64,000 nucleotides of DNA from CAVIQK01 sp964613035 (lineage in GTDB: Bacteria > Bacillota > Clostridia > Christensenellales > DTU072), in assembly GCA_964613035.1 (NCBI GenBank), contig CAZTFQ010000003.1, forward strand, positions 62,001-126,000, read 5' to 3'. The notes beneath the pieces are model-generated. The model was not told the DNA's origin and did not search any database. It saw only the letters and a program-made list of their open reading frames with translations. Shown here piece by piece: positions 17,469 through 27,200 of this stretch (positions are counted from its first letter, which is position 1; each line of letters opens with the position of its first letter). Made by a program: the position numbers and the translations under genes.

Positions 17469-17604
17469 GGATTCTTTTCGATTAGATTGGGCGTCAGACG
17501 AGGCAGGCGCGGAACGCTCCGAGTGAAGTGTACTCAAACGTACTCGAGCGAGGAGACCCGTAAGCCTAACGTAGTATCACGCCCAAGATAATCGAAAAGA
17601 ACTA
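17469..17604. repeat. Structured palindromic element between convergent operons
   Basis: About 135 bases whose ends are inverted repeats: a 13-base block TTCTTTTCGATTA plus an eight-base block TTGGGCGT at 17473-17494, with the complement at 17579-17601 and two mismatches between the blocks. The interior has further complementarity, such as AGGC with GCCT and CGAGT (17519-17523) with ACTCG (17542-17546), so a branched fold is likely. It differs from the flanking genes, has no T-run, and no second copy was noticed in the window. It may be a REP/MITE-like repeat or a non-coding RNA. Confidence 0.55.
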
Positions 17605-18567
17605 GCGGTCCTCGCGGAAATACGCCAAACCTATCGCCGCGGGTCCTTTATTCTCCTTGCTGTTAAACACACTGGTGAAGATCAAGACGATAATCGTAAC
17701 GGCATAGGGGACGATTTGCATAAGCTTCATCACGTCGAAGGAGACCGATACGTAGCCGTACGGAAGGACTGTCAATGCACCGAAGAGGAATGATCCGACT
17801 ACGGCGATGAGAGGTTTCCAGAGGGCGAAGATGACGAGAGCTATAGAAATCCAACCCATGGCGGATATGGTCGCGGAATTTTCCCAGCTACCCTTGATGA
17901 AGCAGAGCAGATAGCAAGTACCGCCGAGTCCCGCTATTGCGGAGCCAGAAAGTATGGCGAGGTACTTATATTTGGTCACGTTGATACCGACGGCGTCCGC
18001 GGCGGCGGGGTTTTCTCCGATAGAGCGGAGATTGAGACCGACTCTGGTACGCTTAAACATTACGGTAACCACTATCGCTATCGCTATCGCCAGATAAACG
18101 AAAACGTCGTATCCGAAGAAAATTTTACCTACGTCTCCTGTAGCCTCTGCGAAGGGAAGAATCTCGGACAATGCTCTGCCGGCTCTGGGAAGGTACGTAC
18201 GGTCGACGACGTTCATCATCATGAAGTCCGCCACGCCTGCGCCGAAAGTCGTAAGCGCGAGACCGGTAACGTTCTGGTTACATCTGAGGCTGACTGTGAG
18301 GAAAGCGTAAATAAGTCCGCCGAGAGCTCCGAAGAGTAAAGCGAAAATCAAAACGGTTATAAGTAAAAGTATATAACTTATATCTCCGCTGCCTACGCCC
18401 GCCATATATAGGGAAGCGCCCAAACAACCGCCCAAAGTGCCCATACACATAATTCCGGGGATGCCGAGATTGAGGTGACCGGCTTTCTCGGTAATAATCT
18501 CTCCTATACAACCGAAGAGATAGACGGTACCTAAAGAAACAGCACTGACAATAAACTTAGACCACAT
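17602..18567 (-). CDS. ABC transporter permease, BMP/nucleoside type (second permease)
   Basis: Membrane permease of the purine nucleoside importer, 321 aa with about nine helices, in the branched-chain amino acid/ribose permease superfamily (YufQ/NupQ-like). Typical segments are HLGIPGIMCMGT near residue 35 and VGLNLRSIGENPAAADAVGIN near 190. It is the last gene of the operon and starts in TAATG overlap with the first permease. Its stop touches the structured palindromic element. Confidence 0.88.
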   Translation of the reverse strand: MWSKFIVSAVSLGTVYLFGCIGEIITEKAGHLNLGIPGIMCMGTLGGCLGASLYMAGVGSGDISYILLLITVLIFALLFGALGGLIYAFLTVSLRCNQNVTGLALTTFGAGVADFMMMNVVDRTYLPRAGRALSEILPFAEATGDVGKIFFGYDVFVYLAIAIAIVVTVMFKRTRVGLNLRSIGENPAAADAVGINVTKYKYLAILSGSAIAGLGGTCYLLCFIKGSWENSATISAMGWISIALVIFALWKPLIAVVGSFLFGALTVLPYGYVSVSFDVMKLMQIVPYAVTIIVLIFTSVFNSKENKGPAAIGLAYFREDR

Positions 18568-19790
18568 TATTCTTTCTCCTCTGCTACTACGGCGGAATTT
18601 TCTTCTACCTTGTCGTCGGAATTGTCCGACGAGACGTTTTCTTTATTTTCGTTTTCGGTTTCGATAACGGTTTCCGAGACAGAATCTTGTTGAGGCTCGC
18701 CTTTTGCCTTTTTCTTAAAGATTATCTTATAGTTGATGAAGAACTCGCACGCTATGACGAAGAAGAACACGAGTCCTATGACTATATCGGATATAGCCGT
18801 ATTGGTGAAGTTGCAAGATTGTCTTACCTGTCCCATACCCTTATTTACGAAGGTAATGAAGAAGGACGTAAAGAACACGAAAAGCGGATTAAACTGACCT
18901 ATCCACGCTGCCATTATTGCGGTAAAGCCCATATTGGAGTGAGACGTGGAAGTCATGGTGTGATTGATGCCGCCGGCTATTAACAAACCTACTATACCGC
19001 ACACCGCGCCCGATAAAATCAAAGTGCGGATGATGACCTTCTTAACGTTGATACCGATATACTTGGCGGTGTTCTCGGACTCTCCTACTACCGATATTTC
19101 ATAGCCGTGCTTACTGTAACGGAAATAGACGAACATAAACGCAAGCGCTATGACTGCCATTAGAATAACCAAGACATACCTGTTGCCGAGCTCGGGGAGA
19201 TTGGCGGTCTCGATAGGAACTAAAACCGCAGAACCGTCTTTAACCCAAGAGTTAACGAAAAAGAGTACCAAGCCTTCCGCTACGTAGTTGAGCATTAAGG
19301 TAAACAGAGACTCGTTGGTGTTGAAAAACGCCTTGAATATAGCGGGGATTACCGCCCAGACGATACTCGCGATAATCGAGAGAGGTATCATAATGAGTAC
19401 CGTGAGCCATTCGGCAACTCCTGCCGCGGGCATAAATTTCATACACGCGCAACAGACGATACAGGATACCAGAATTTGACCGTTGCCGCCGAGGTTCCAG
19501 AACTTCATTCTGAAAGCGGGAAGAAGCGCCAATGCGACCATAAGTAAAAGACAAGTATCCTGAATGAGTATCCATATACGTCTCTCCGAACCGAAAGCAC
19601 CGTCGAAAAGACTGCCGAGGACGGAAAACGGAGAAGTTTCACCGAAAATAGCGCATATAATCGAAGCCAACACCAGTGAAAGCACTATCGCGCCGCCTCT
19701 TATGCACCAAGCCGCCCATGTCGGAAGAGAGGCATTCTTAACTATATGGAAGAGAGGTTCTTTAGTATTCTTAACGGAATTATTATTCAT
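18567..19790 (-). CDS. ABC transporter permease, BMP/nucleoside type (first permease)
   Basis: Partner permease, 407 aa, about ten helices over residues 25-350 (YufP/NupP-like). GNGQILVSCIV near residue 95 and YEISVVGESENTAKYIGIN near 235 match the family. A 50-residue acidic C-terminal tail (VIETENENKENVSSDNS and onward) is extra and probably disordered in the cytoplasm. The gene overlaps the ATPase gene by eight bases. Confidence 0.88.
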   Translation of the reverse strand: MNNNSVKNTKEPLFHIVKNASLPTWAAWCIRGGAIVLSLVLASIICAIFGETSPFSVLGSLFDGAFGSERRIWILIQDTCLLLMVALALLPAFRMKFWNLGGNGQILVSCIVCCACMKFMPAAGVAEWLTVLIMIPLSIIASIVWAVIPAIFKAFFNTNESLFTLMLNYVAEGLVLFFVNSWVKDGSAVLVPIETANLPELGNRYVLVILMAVIALAFMFVYFRYSKHGYEISVVGESENTAKYIGINVKKVIIRTLILSGAVCGIVGLLIAGGINHTMTSTSHSNMGFTAIMAAWIGQFNPLFVFFTSFFITFVNKGMGQVRQSCNFTNTAISDIVIGLVFFFVIACEFFINYKIIFKKKAKGEPQQDSVSETVIETENENKENVSSDNSDDKVEENSAVVAEEKE

Positions 19791-21348
19791 TTTCGCGCTC
19801 CTTTTCTTCCTGCGATACTATTTCCGAGGTCGTATCGGTCTTGGTCATGAGATAACCGATTTCCTTCTTATCCGCGCCTCTGCCGTCCACTATACCCGTT
19901 ACCTTACCGGAACTCAAAACGAGTATGCGGTCGCAAAGTTCTATAAGTACGTCGAGGTCTTCACCTACGAAGATAACCGCCGCGCCGTCTTCCTTCTGCT
20001 TATTGAGAAGATTGTAAATGACGTATGAAGAGTTGATATCCAGACCTCTGACGGGGTAAGCAGCCATCAATACTTTAGGCGCCTGAGAGATTTCTCTGCC
20101 GACGAGGACCTTTTGGACGTTACCGCCGGAGAGTTTTCGAATCATCGTATGAAGAGAGGGGGTCACCACCTCGAGGTCTTCTACTATCTCGGTGGCGAGA
20201 GCTTCGGGCTTCTTCCTATCGAGGAAGCCGAACTTACCTTTACGATAGCTGCGGAGCATAACGTTGTCGGTAATATCCATATTCCCGACTAGTCCCATAC
20301 CCAGTCTGTCTTCCGGGACGAAGGACAGGCGGACGCCTAATTCTCTTATCTGCATAGGGGTCTTGTCCCTAAGATTGACTTCTTCTCCGTTACTAGGATC
20401 GATATAAGAGATATCGCCGCTCTCTATCTTAAGAAGCCCTGCTATTGCTTCTAAAAGTTCTCTTTGACCGGATCCTGCTATACCGGCTATACCTAATATT
20501 TCTCCCGACCTTGCCGTGAAGCTGACGTCGTCGACCGCTCTGAAGCCCATATTGGACTTGACGGAGAGGTGATTGACTATAAGTCTGTCTTTAGGTTCTA
20601 CGGGCTCGGTACGGTTAATGTTCAACGTGATTTTTTTACCGACCATCATTTCGGTCAGTGCGTCCTCGTTTGTCTCGGAGGTATTGACGGAGCCGATATA
20701 CTCGCCTTTTCTGAGAACCGCGACTCTGTCGGATATAGCCATAACCTCGTTGAGCTTATGGGTGATGATGATGATGGACTTGCCGTCTTCTTTCATAGAC
20801 CTGAGGACGTCGAAAAGTCGGTCTATCTCTTGCGGCGTAAGAACCGCGGTGGGCTCGTCCAGAATGAGAAGCTCTGCGCCTCTATATAGCATCTTGACTA
20901 TTTCTACGGTCTGCTTTTCGGAGACGGACATATCGTAGATTTTTTTATTCGGCTCGATTTTGAAGCCGTACTTCAAGGCAATCTCGGAGACTCTTTCTCT
21001 GTTCCTCTTAGGGTTGTAGCGCTTTTCTCTGAGTCCCAAGACGATATTCTCCGTAGCGGTAAATACGTCGACCAGTTTAAAATGCTGGTGGACCATACCG
21101 ATCTTATTGACGAATGCGTCGTGAGGGGACTTAATGACTACGGGCTCTCCGTTAATAAAAATCTGTCCCTCGTCGGGATAGTAAATACCGGAAAGCATAT
21201 TCATCAGGGTGGTTTTACCGGAGCCGTTTTCTCCCAGTAACGCCAAAATCTCACCCTTATTGACGGTAAGATTAACGTTGCTGTTGGCGACGACGGAGCC
21301 GAAGCGCTTAGTAACGCCTTTCATTTCAAGCACGGGGAAGTTGTCCAC
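19783..21348 (-). CDS. ABC transporter ATP-binding protein with two ATPase domains, BMP/nucleoside type
   Basis: A 521-aa ATPase with two tandem nucleotide-binding domains, as in YufO/NupO. The first has Walker A GENGSGKTT near residue 38, a VSEKQTVEI signature and Walker B ILDEPTAVL; the second has GIAGSGQRE near 290 and a degenerate LSGGNVQKVLVGRE signature near 415 followed by MAAYPVRGLD in place of the usual Walker B. Only one site is likely to hydrolyse ATP efficiently. The start is a GTG at 21348 with a strong GGAGG site. Confidence 0.9.
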   Translation of the reverse strand: MDNFPVLEMKGVTKRFGSVVANSNVNLTVNKGEILALLGENGSGKTTLMNMLSGIYYPDEGQIFINGEPVVIKSPHDAFVNKIGMVHQHFKLVDVFTATENIVLGLREKRYNPKRNRERVSEIALKYGFKIEPNKKIYDMSVSEKQTVEIVKMLYRGAELLILDEPTAVLTPQEIDRLFDVLRSMKEDGKSIIIITHKLNEVMAISDRVAVLRKGEYIGSVNTSETNEDALTEMMVGKKITLNINRTEPVEPKDRLIVNHLSVKSNMGFRAVDDVSFTARSGEILGIAGIAGSGQRELLEAIAGLLKIESGDISYIDPSNGEEVNLRDKTPMQIRELGVRLSFVPEDRLGMGLVGNMDITDNVMLRSYRKGKFGFLDRKKPEALATEIVEDLEVVTPSLHTMIRKLSGGNVQKVLVGREISQAPKVLMAAYPVRGLDINSSYVIYNLLNKQKEDGAAVIFVGEDLDVLIELCDRILVLSSGKVTGIVDGRGADKKEIGYLMTKTDTTSEIVSQEEKERENE

Positions 21349-21372
21349 GATAGCCTCCTAAAAAATGAGTAT

Positions 21373-21400
21373 AGGCGGGGCGAAATACATCGTCCCGCCT
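21373..21400 (-). promoter_or_regulatory. Intercistronic hairpin between binding-protein and ATPase genes
   Basis: AGGCGGG (minus strand, from 21400) pairs with CCCGCCT (21373-21379), with inner CGA/TCG pairs. There is no T-run, so it is more likely an mRNA-stability or partial-termination element that sets the binding protein above the membrane components. Confidence 0.65.
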
Positions 21401-21428
21401 AAAACATAGGTGTTGTAACGGTTGCTTA

Positions 21429-22676
21429 TTAGAACTCAACGTTGAGGTAATTGATACCGTCGATCTGGATGTCGAAGTAAGGAGCGGATCTGAAATCGCT
21501 TTCGGAGAAGTAAGTGGTATAGCCTACGGTCTTGACGACTTCGACGTCGCCGACTTTGTAAGAAGTAAGGTGACCTTCGCTATCTACTACGGCATTAACG
21601 TTCTTCTGCTTGTCTCCCTCGGAAACAATGGTCACGGTGAACTGAGAGCAATCGAAAACCTTTCTGGTGCCGTTGAGAAGTTCTGCTTTGACGCTGTCGA
21701 GGACTGCTTGAGTGCCTGCGGCGGCGGCGGAACCTACGGAAGTGAGGACTACGGAACCCGTATTGATGTTACCGGTCCAGTCGGCGTTGATGGAAACATC
21801 CTTGCCGAGTGCTCTGTCGATGATCAGTTCGAAGTAAGGTTGCCAGTTGATACGAGAAGAGACGATGAAGGTCTCGGGGCAAGCGGCTTCGGTGGATCCG
21901 TTGTAAGAGACGTTGGGGACACCGGCGTTTTCGCAAGCGGTAGGAGCACCCATGGAGTCGGCGTGCTGAGAAATAAGAGCACAACCGTTATTGATAAGAG
22001 TCTCGGCAGCGGTCTTCTCTGCAGTTTCATCGTACCAAGAACCGGTGAATTGGACGTCCATAACTACGTTGCTGACGACGGATTTGACGCCGAGGTACCA
22101 AGAAGACAGACCGGAAACGACTTCCGCATAAGTGAAAGCACCTACGTAACCGAGTTTGATATTGCCGTCGGCATCGTAATTGGCGGGTTTAAGTCCGTTG
22201 TTTTCAATCATACTCTGAAGTTTGAGACCCGCGGCTACACCGGCGAGGTATCTGCCTTCATATATAGAAGCGAAAGCATTGTGGAAGTTGGCAACGTTCT
22301 CGGTGTGAGCGTTGGTGCCGGTCGCATGATAGAACTGCACGTCGGAGAATTCTTTGGCAGCGGCAAGCATATGAGACTCGTGACCGAAAGAATCTGCGAA
22401 AATCGCTTTATATCCCTGGTCGGCGAGGTCGGAAGCCGTATCATAACACTTGGTAGACTCGGGAATGTCGGTTATGATGGTGTATTGGCTCTTAGAGAGT
22501 CCTTTAACTTCACAAGCCGCCTTGAAAGCGTCGATGAAGTTTTTGTCATAAGTCGAAGCGTCGCCGTGTAAGCAGATGAGTCCTACGACTTTTTCGCCGC
22601 TGTCACAACCGGTGAAGACGGCTACTACGCCTACGGCAAGTACGATTACGAGTACGATTGCTAGAATCTTTTTCAT
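21429..22676 (-). CDS. BMP-family (PnrA-like) substrate-binding lipoprotein
   Basis: Extracellular binding protein for purine nucleosides or related compounds, 415 aa. The signal peptide ends in the lipobox VFTGC (Cys about residue 24). The mature part matches the basic membrane protein/PnrA family: GLICLHGDASTYDKNF near 32, ADSFGHESHM near 94, and GYVGAFTYAEVVSG near 172. Its place behind xpt and the guanine riboswitch supports purine uptake. It has a GGAGG site and is separated from the ATPase gene by a hairpin. Confidence 0.88.
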   Translation of the reverse strand: MKKILAIVLVIVLAVGVVAVFTGCDSGEKVVGLICLHGDASTYDKNFIDAFKAACEVKGLSKSQYTIITDIPESTKCYDTASDLADQGYKAIFADSFGHESHMLAAAKEFSDVQFYHATGTNAHTENVANFHNAFASIYEGRYLAGVAAGLKLQSMIENNGLKPANYDADGNIKLGYVGAFTYAEVVSGLSSWYLGVKSVVSNVVMDVQFTGSWYDETAEKTAAETLINNGCALISQHADSMGAPTACENAGVPNVSYNGSTEAACPETFIVSSRINWQPYFELIIDRALGKDVSINADWTGNINTGSVVLTSVGSAAAAGTQAVLDSVKAELLNGTRKVFDCSQFTVTIVSEGDKQKNVNAVVDSEGHLTSYKVGDVEVVKTVGYTTYFSESDFRSAPYFDIQIDGINYLNVEF

Positions 22677-22713
22677 GTGATATCCTCCAAATTTTTTCGC
22701 CTATACGGCTAAT

Positions 22714-23286
22714 TTATTTTACAAAAGTTAAGTTTTCGTCCGACATACTTTCTATACGTGCGAGGGAATAGACGTCTACGGACTCTTTTTCTATCAAGGC
22801 GTGACCGCCTTGGAAGTTTTTCTCGATGGCGCAGGATACTCCGACGGGGGTGGCGCCTGCCTGTCTGACGATATCGATGAGACCGAGGGCGGCGTTGCCG
22901 AGCGCGAGGAAGTCGTCGACAATGAGGACTCTTTCTCCCGCGTAGAGATATTCCTTGGAGACGAGGATGATATTTTCCTGTTTGTGAGTGAAGCTGAATA
23001 CCTTAGAAAAGTAAATATTATCGGAGATATTGAGGGAGCGGTGTTTTTTAGCGACCAAGAGCGGTACGCTGAACTTAAGGGCGACGAGGGTAGCGAGGGC
23101 TATGCCGGAAGCTTCCACGGTGAGAATTTTATCCACGCCCGTATCCTTATAATGGTTATAGACGTCGTCGGCGAGCTTATCGAGAAAATCCGCATCGACG
23201 AGGTGGTTGAGGAAGCCGTCCACTTTTAAGATACCTCCGGGGAGGACCTTGCCGTCGGATAAGATTTTTTTCTCGAGTAGTTCCAT
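22714..23286 (-). CDS. xpt: Xanthine phosphoribosyltransferase
   Basis: Converts xanthine and PRPP to XMP in purine salvage. The protein has 190 aa, the usual Xpt size. It shows the N-terminal LPGGILKVDGFLNH segment, TVEASGIALAT near residue 58, and the PRPP-binding motif VLIVDDFLALGNA near 120. An AGGAGA site precedes the ATG. It is the first gene after the guanine riboswitch and is cotranscribed with the BMP-type importer. Confidence 0.95.
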   Translation of the reverse strand: MELLEKKILSDGKVLPGGILKVDGFLNHLVDADFLDKLADDVYNHYKDTGVDKILTVEASGIALATLVALKFSVPLLVAKKHRSLNISDNIYFSKVFSFTHKQENIILVSKEYLYAGERVLIVDDFLALGNAALGLIDIVRQAGATPVGVSCAIEKNFQGGHALIEKESVDVYSLARIESMSDENLTFVK

Positions 23287-23315
23287 TACGTTCTCCTAAA
23301 AACTTAATAAAAACT

Positions 23316-23449
23316 AAAAAAACAAGTCATAAAACTTGTTTTGCCAAATACGAATCCAACCTATGAAAGGTAAAATTTCCAAATAGTCGCAACTTAGAGG
23401 CGTTGACGGTAGAGACTTACGAGCCGTAATATTCGTAGATATATTTGGC
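23316..23449 (-). ncRNA. Purine (guanine-class) riboswitch with downstream terminator
   Basis: On the minus strand P1 forms between GCCAAATA (23442-23449) and TATTTGG (23379-23385). Between them lie the conserved purine-aptamer elements: ATATTACGG, then GTAAGTCTCTACCG, and the 3' GACTAT. The C in GACTAT is the ligand-pairing position and predicts guanine, hypoxanthine or xanthine rather than adenine. A hairpin AACAAGT/ACTTGTT (23334-23340 with 23321-23327) with seven T follows. Ligand binding should stabilise P1 and favour termination, shutting off xpt and the importer. Confidence 0.93.
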
Positions 23450-23471
23450 AATATTTAATTTTTACACTTGC

Positions 23472-23500
23472 ATTATAACGGCGGGAAAAATTTAAGTCAA
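23472..23500 (-). promoter_or_regulatory. Promoter of the riboswitch-xpt-importer operon
   Basis: TTGACT (23495-23500), 17-base spacer, TATAAT (23472-23477), about 20 bases before the aptamer P1 stem. Confidence 0.85.
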
Positions 23501-23601
23501 ACAAAAAACGGGGGAATTTTTAAATATTACTTTTAATTTACCGAAGAATATTTTTCGTGTCGGATTATCGATAAAAAGTCCAGAAAACGAGCTAAAACCA
23601 A

Positions 23602-23624
23602 GGGCTCGCGAATGACGCGAGCCC
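23602..23624 (-). terminator. Probable terminator of the surface lipoprotein-mscL unit
   Basis: A perfect nine-base stem GGGCTCGCG (23602-23610) / CGCGAGCCC (23616-23624) with loop AATGA. The minus-strand tract after it (TTGGTTTT) is a poor T-run. Confidence 0.7.
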
Positions 23625-23647
23625 GAGAGGATTTACTAATAATTAAC

Positions 23648-24247
23648 TTATGCGGGATTTTTCTCTTTTAGCAGAGCGATGATTTCCTTAAGTAAGTCTT
23701 CCGTCGTTGCCGAAGGAGTCTCGGGGTCGGCGGGTTCTTCCGCTACTTCCGTCGAGGGGGATTCCGTTTCTACGGGAGCGGGGGATTCTTCGGGGAGCGT
23801 TTCGGCAGTTTCGTCTAAATTCTTAACGGAGTCGATCATTTTTTCCGCAAACTCTTTCACGTCGTCGGTGACTGCGGTGCCCATTTCTTTCAACTTATTG
23901 AAAGCTTTCACTATCGCGAAGAGGACCAGAGCGGTCAGTAGGAACGTGACGACGGCGGAGATGACGGCGCCCCAATTGATGACGACGGCTTCCGTGACGA
24001 TCTGACCTGCGGAATCCACGACGGCTTCTCTGAGGACTGTCTGGAGAGCGCCCGTCTCGCCCGTACCGGGAATCCAATTGATGAGGGGCGTGAGAATGTT
24101 GTTGACGAGGCTGGTGACCACCGCGGTGAAAGCCGAACCTATTATCATACCTACGGCGAGGTCCATGACGTTGCCGCGGTTGATGAACGTTTTGAATTCC
24201 GAGAAGAGTTTTTTCACGACGTTTTCTTTCTTTTCTTTTTTCTTCAT
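23648..24247 (-). CDS. mscL: Large-conductance mechanosensitive channel with long acidic tail
   Basis: Opens under membrane tension to release solutes on hypo-osmotic shock. The N-terminal part is typical MscL: FKTFINRGNVMDLAVGMIIG leading into helix 1 (about residues 28-50), a periplasmic loop, then helix 2 near 92-115 with FAIVKAFNKL. At 199 aa it is about 50-60 residues longer than usual; residues 130-185 are rich in Glu, Pro, Ser and Thr, followed by a helix LLKEIIALLKEK. It starts three bases after the giant lipoprotein gene with an AGAAGG site, so the two are cotranscribed. Confidence 0.93.
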   Translation of the reverse strand: MKKKEKKENVVKKLFSEFKTFINRGNVMDLAVGMIIGSAFTAVVTSLVNNILTPLINWIPGTGETGALQTVLREAVVDSAGQIVTEAVVINWGAVISAVVTFLLTALVLFAIVKAFNKLKEMGTAVTDDVKEFAEKMIDSVKNLDETAETLPEESPAPVETESPSTEVAEEPADPETPSATTEDLLKEIIALLKEKNPA

Positions 24248-24250
24248 TTT

Positions 24251-27200
24251 TTAACCTTCTGTATTTATATTTTCTCCTTCCTGAGAGGAGATTATTTTCA
24301 CGTAGACGGTGACGACGATTTTGTCGGTACCTCTCGTTATCGCGTCGCAAGAATACTCGGCGGTCATTGCTTCGTCGCGATAGAACTTAACGACATCGAC
24401 CTCTTGCTGTCCGAAGTCGAGCTCGGAAAGGTCGGGAAGAATTCCGTCGAGGACGTTGAAGCGATAATCGTCCGCAGACACGTCTCCCGCGAAAGTCACG
24501 GTACCTTCCAAGGAGCGGATCGTAAGGGACGGCCAGCTCTTTTTATATTCCTGAGTAGAATCGCTACGGACGTAGAAGTACATATTGTCTTTAGTGTACT
24601 TATTGACCGCGACGCGGTACTCGTCTATCACCTTGAGTGTATCTCTGCCGTCGGTGGCGATTTCCACAGCCGAGGTCGAGAGCATAACCAAATTGAGAAG
24701 CGCAGTCTCTCCTTTTAGCGCGTCGAGACCTATACGAGTGAGCGTAGCAGGTAAGACGAGCGTCCTTATTGTCGGAACGTCGTCTTCGGACGCGGCGACA
24801 AATTCGAAGCCTCTGTCCGCTATGGCGACGACGGGGAGCCCCGCGTAATAAGTCGGAACTATAATCGTACCGTCGTCCGAAGGTCTGGCGGAACCTCTGC
24901 TGACTTCATAACCGTCGCCGGACTCGTTGATGACGTACTGGAGTCCTTGGGTTCCGTTTTTCACTTCCCAATCCAGATAAAGGGTTACGTCGACCAAGAC
25001 GCAATCCGCGTCGTCGGACGTGACGTAGACCTTGACGTCGTTGCGGAAGAAGTACCAATCGCCGTGAGAAGAATACGGCAAGAACGGGTCTCTATGCGGA
25101 TAATCGGGGTAAGCGGAAAGAGTTGCGGCGTCTACGGTTACTTCGGGATCGCCGTTGCCGGGGACGAAGGTTATTACGGAAGTCAGCGCGAGCAATCTGT
25201 CGGCATAATCGGAATAACCGTCGCTAATCTTAAAGGTGTTGAAAGAGTCGTACGGAACAAGAATATAGAAGTCGGCGTCGTCGAATGCTCCCTGTCCCGA
25301 TTCTATGACCGTATCCGAGTCTATACCAAGACCGCGGAGGTTTCTTACGTATCTGAAAGCGTAATCGGATATCACGGAGACTCTGGAGACGTCAAGATAA
25401 TAGATGCCGTTATCGGCGCCGTCTTTACCTACGGGGTAACGGACCAGCTCGTATTTATCGCCGATGATTCTATAGAGTATACCGTCCTCGGAGACGAAGC
25501 GGGTATTGCCGTCCGCCACGACTATGTTGTTAAGTCCGGTAGCCGCGGACAGCTTAAGAGCGGACGAATAAATCGATGTGACCGTAGCCGGCAAGGTGAA
25601 CGTCGTGGATTCTCTTGCTGCGGGATATGCGACGAGGGTGGTGTAATCGGAGTTATACAACACGCCGCTCTCGGTGCGGAAGTAAGCCGACGAGGATCTG
25701 AACGAAGCGATATTATACGCGCTCTCGAAGGTATATTCCGTAACGGTCGTAACGGAAGACGCGATTACGAATTCATAAGACATCCCTTCTCCTACTCCCG
25801 CGGGGACGAAAACGAGTTTTTTCTTATCGTAGGAATACAAAGCGTCGGATTCCACTCTGAAGGACACGTTGCCGTCGGCGACGATGAACGTGCGTAGAGT
25901 GTTACAGCCGACGAAGGCGTCGTCCTGAATACGGGTAACGGTCTCGGGGATATAGACGGTCGAGACGGAAGTATCTTTTATCAAGCCCGAAGATATGGCG
26001 GTAACGGGAAGATACTTGCCGTTGTACAGATAATAGTTGGCGATGACGAGGTTTTCCGTGCCGCCGATACTGCCTCGGGAGACCTGAACGGTTCCGTCGA
26101 AAGAGAGTGTATAAGCAAGACCGTCGGTGCCTTTTCTTATCCAAACGGCATAGAGGTCGAGTCCGCCTTCTTCTACTATTCCCGTAGCGAAGTCGAACAA
26201 AGTAAGGCTAGAGGAGTCGGACGTTTTGTATCCCCAACCGCCGAAGGTATATTCGTCGGAAGACGATTCAGGTGCGGAGGGGATGTTGTCGTAATCGACC
26301 GTCGAATCGGTGAGGTTGGAAAATCTTACGTATCTCGTCGTATCGGAAGTATAGTAAGTCAAAGTAGAATAAATCGGCTTGATTCTATCCGAATACGCGG
26401 AATACGCGGAGCTGTTGCGATAATCGGACACTCTGTCTACGGCTACGTAAATCAATGCGGAATCCGCTCCTACTAGGAACAAATCGTCTTCGTCTATAGC
26501 CGCGGAGGGCAAAACGTACTCGCCGCTAACGTCCGAGCAGGAAATGAGGACCTTTTTCAGATTGACGGCGTCTATGAATATATTTACACCCATAGATGTC
26601 CTTCCTTGTATATAAGTGAACGGAAGATATATCGATTCCAGCGACGCGCAACGTGCGAAAGCTCTCGCGCCTAAGGAAAGTAGCGCGACGTCTTCCGCAA
26701 AGGATACCGACGTGAGGTTGGAACAGTTTTCAAACGCGGATACGCCTATAGAAGAGACGTCTGCGGGAATGAATATCGTCGTGAGGGAGGCGCAGTTATA
26801 AAACGCGCTCGAGGGGATATTGGAAAGTCCCGAGGGAATGACGAAGTTTTTCAGTCTGACGCAATCTCTGAATGCGGAAGCCCCCAAGCCGTCTCCGGTA
26901 TAACGATTGCCCTCGTCGTCGGTATAGGTATAGCGAAGCACGCAACCTTCCGCTATTTCTACGGATTCCAAAGCTCTGCAACCTTCGAAGGCACTCTCGC
27001 CTATATAAGTGAGAGTCGCGGGTAAATCGACCGAGACTAAGGAAGTGCAGTTTTTGAAAGCTTTAGTCCCGATCGACTCGAGTGAGTCTTTCAGGTCGAT
27101 CGTTTTTAACGAAATACATCCCATAAATGCGCTGTCGCCTATAGTGACGGGGGTGCCTCTCATTACGAGGCTGTCGAGGTTGATACAGCCCTTAAACAAG

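Noticed and set aside
21570..22571. Plus-strand open frame of 333 codons opposite the BMP lipoprotein gene
   Set aside because: Shadow of a well-supported gene; its product is rich in Val, Gly and Arg without a recognisable domain.
24947..25897. Plus-strand open frame of 316 codons inside the giant gene
   Set aside because: Antisense to repeat-coding DNA; no promoter, ribosome site or family.
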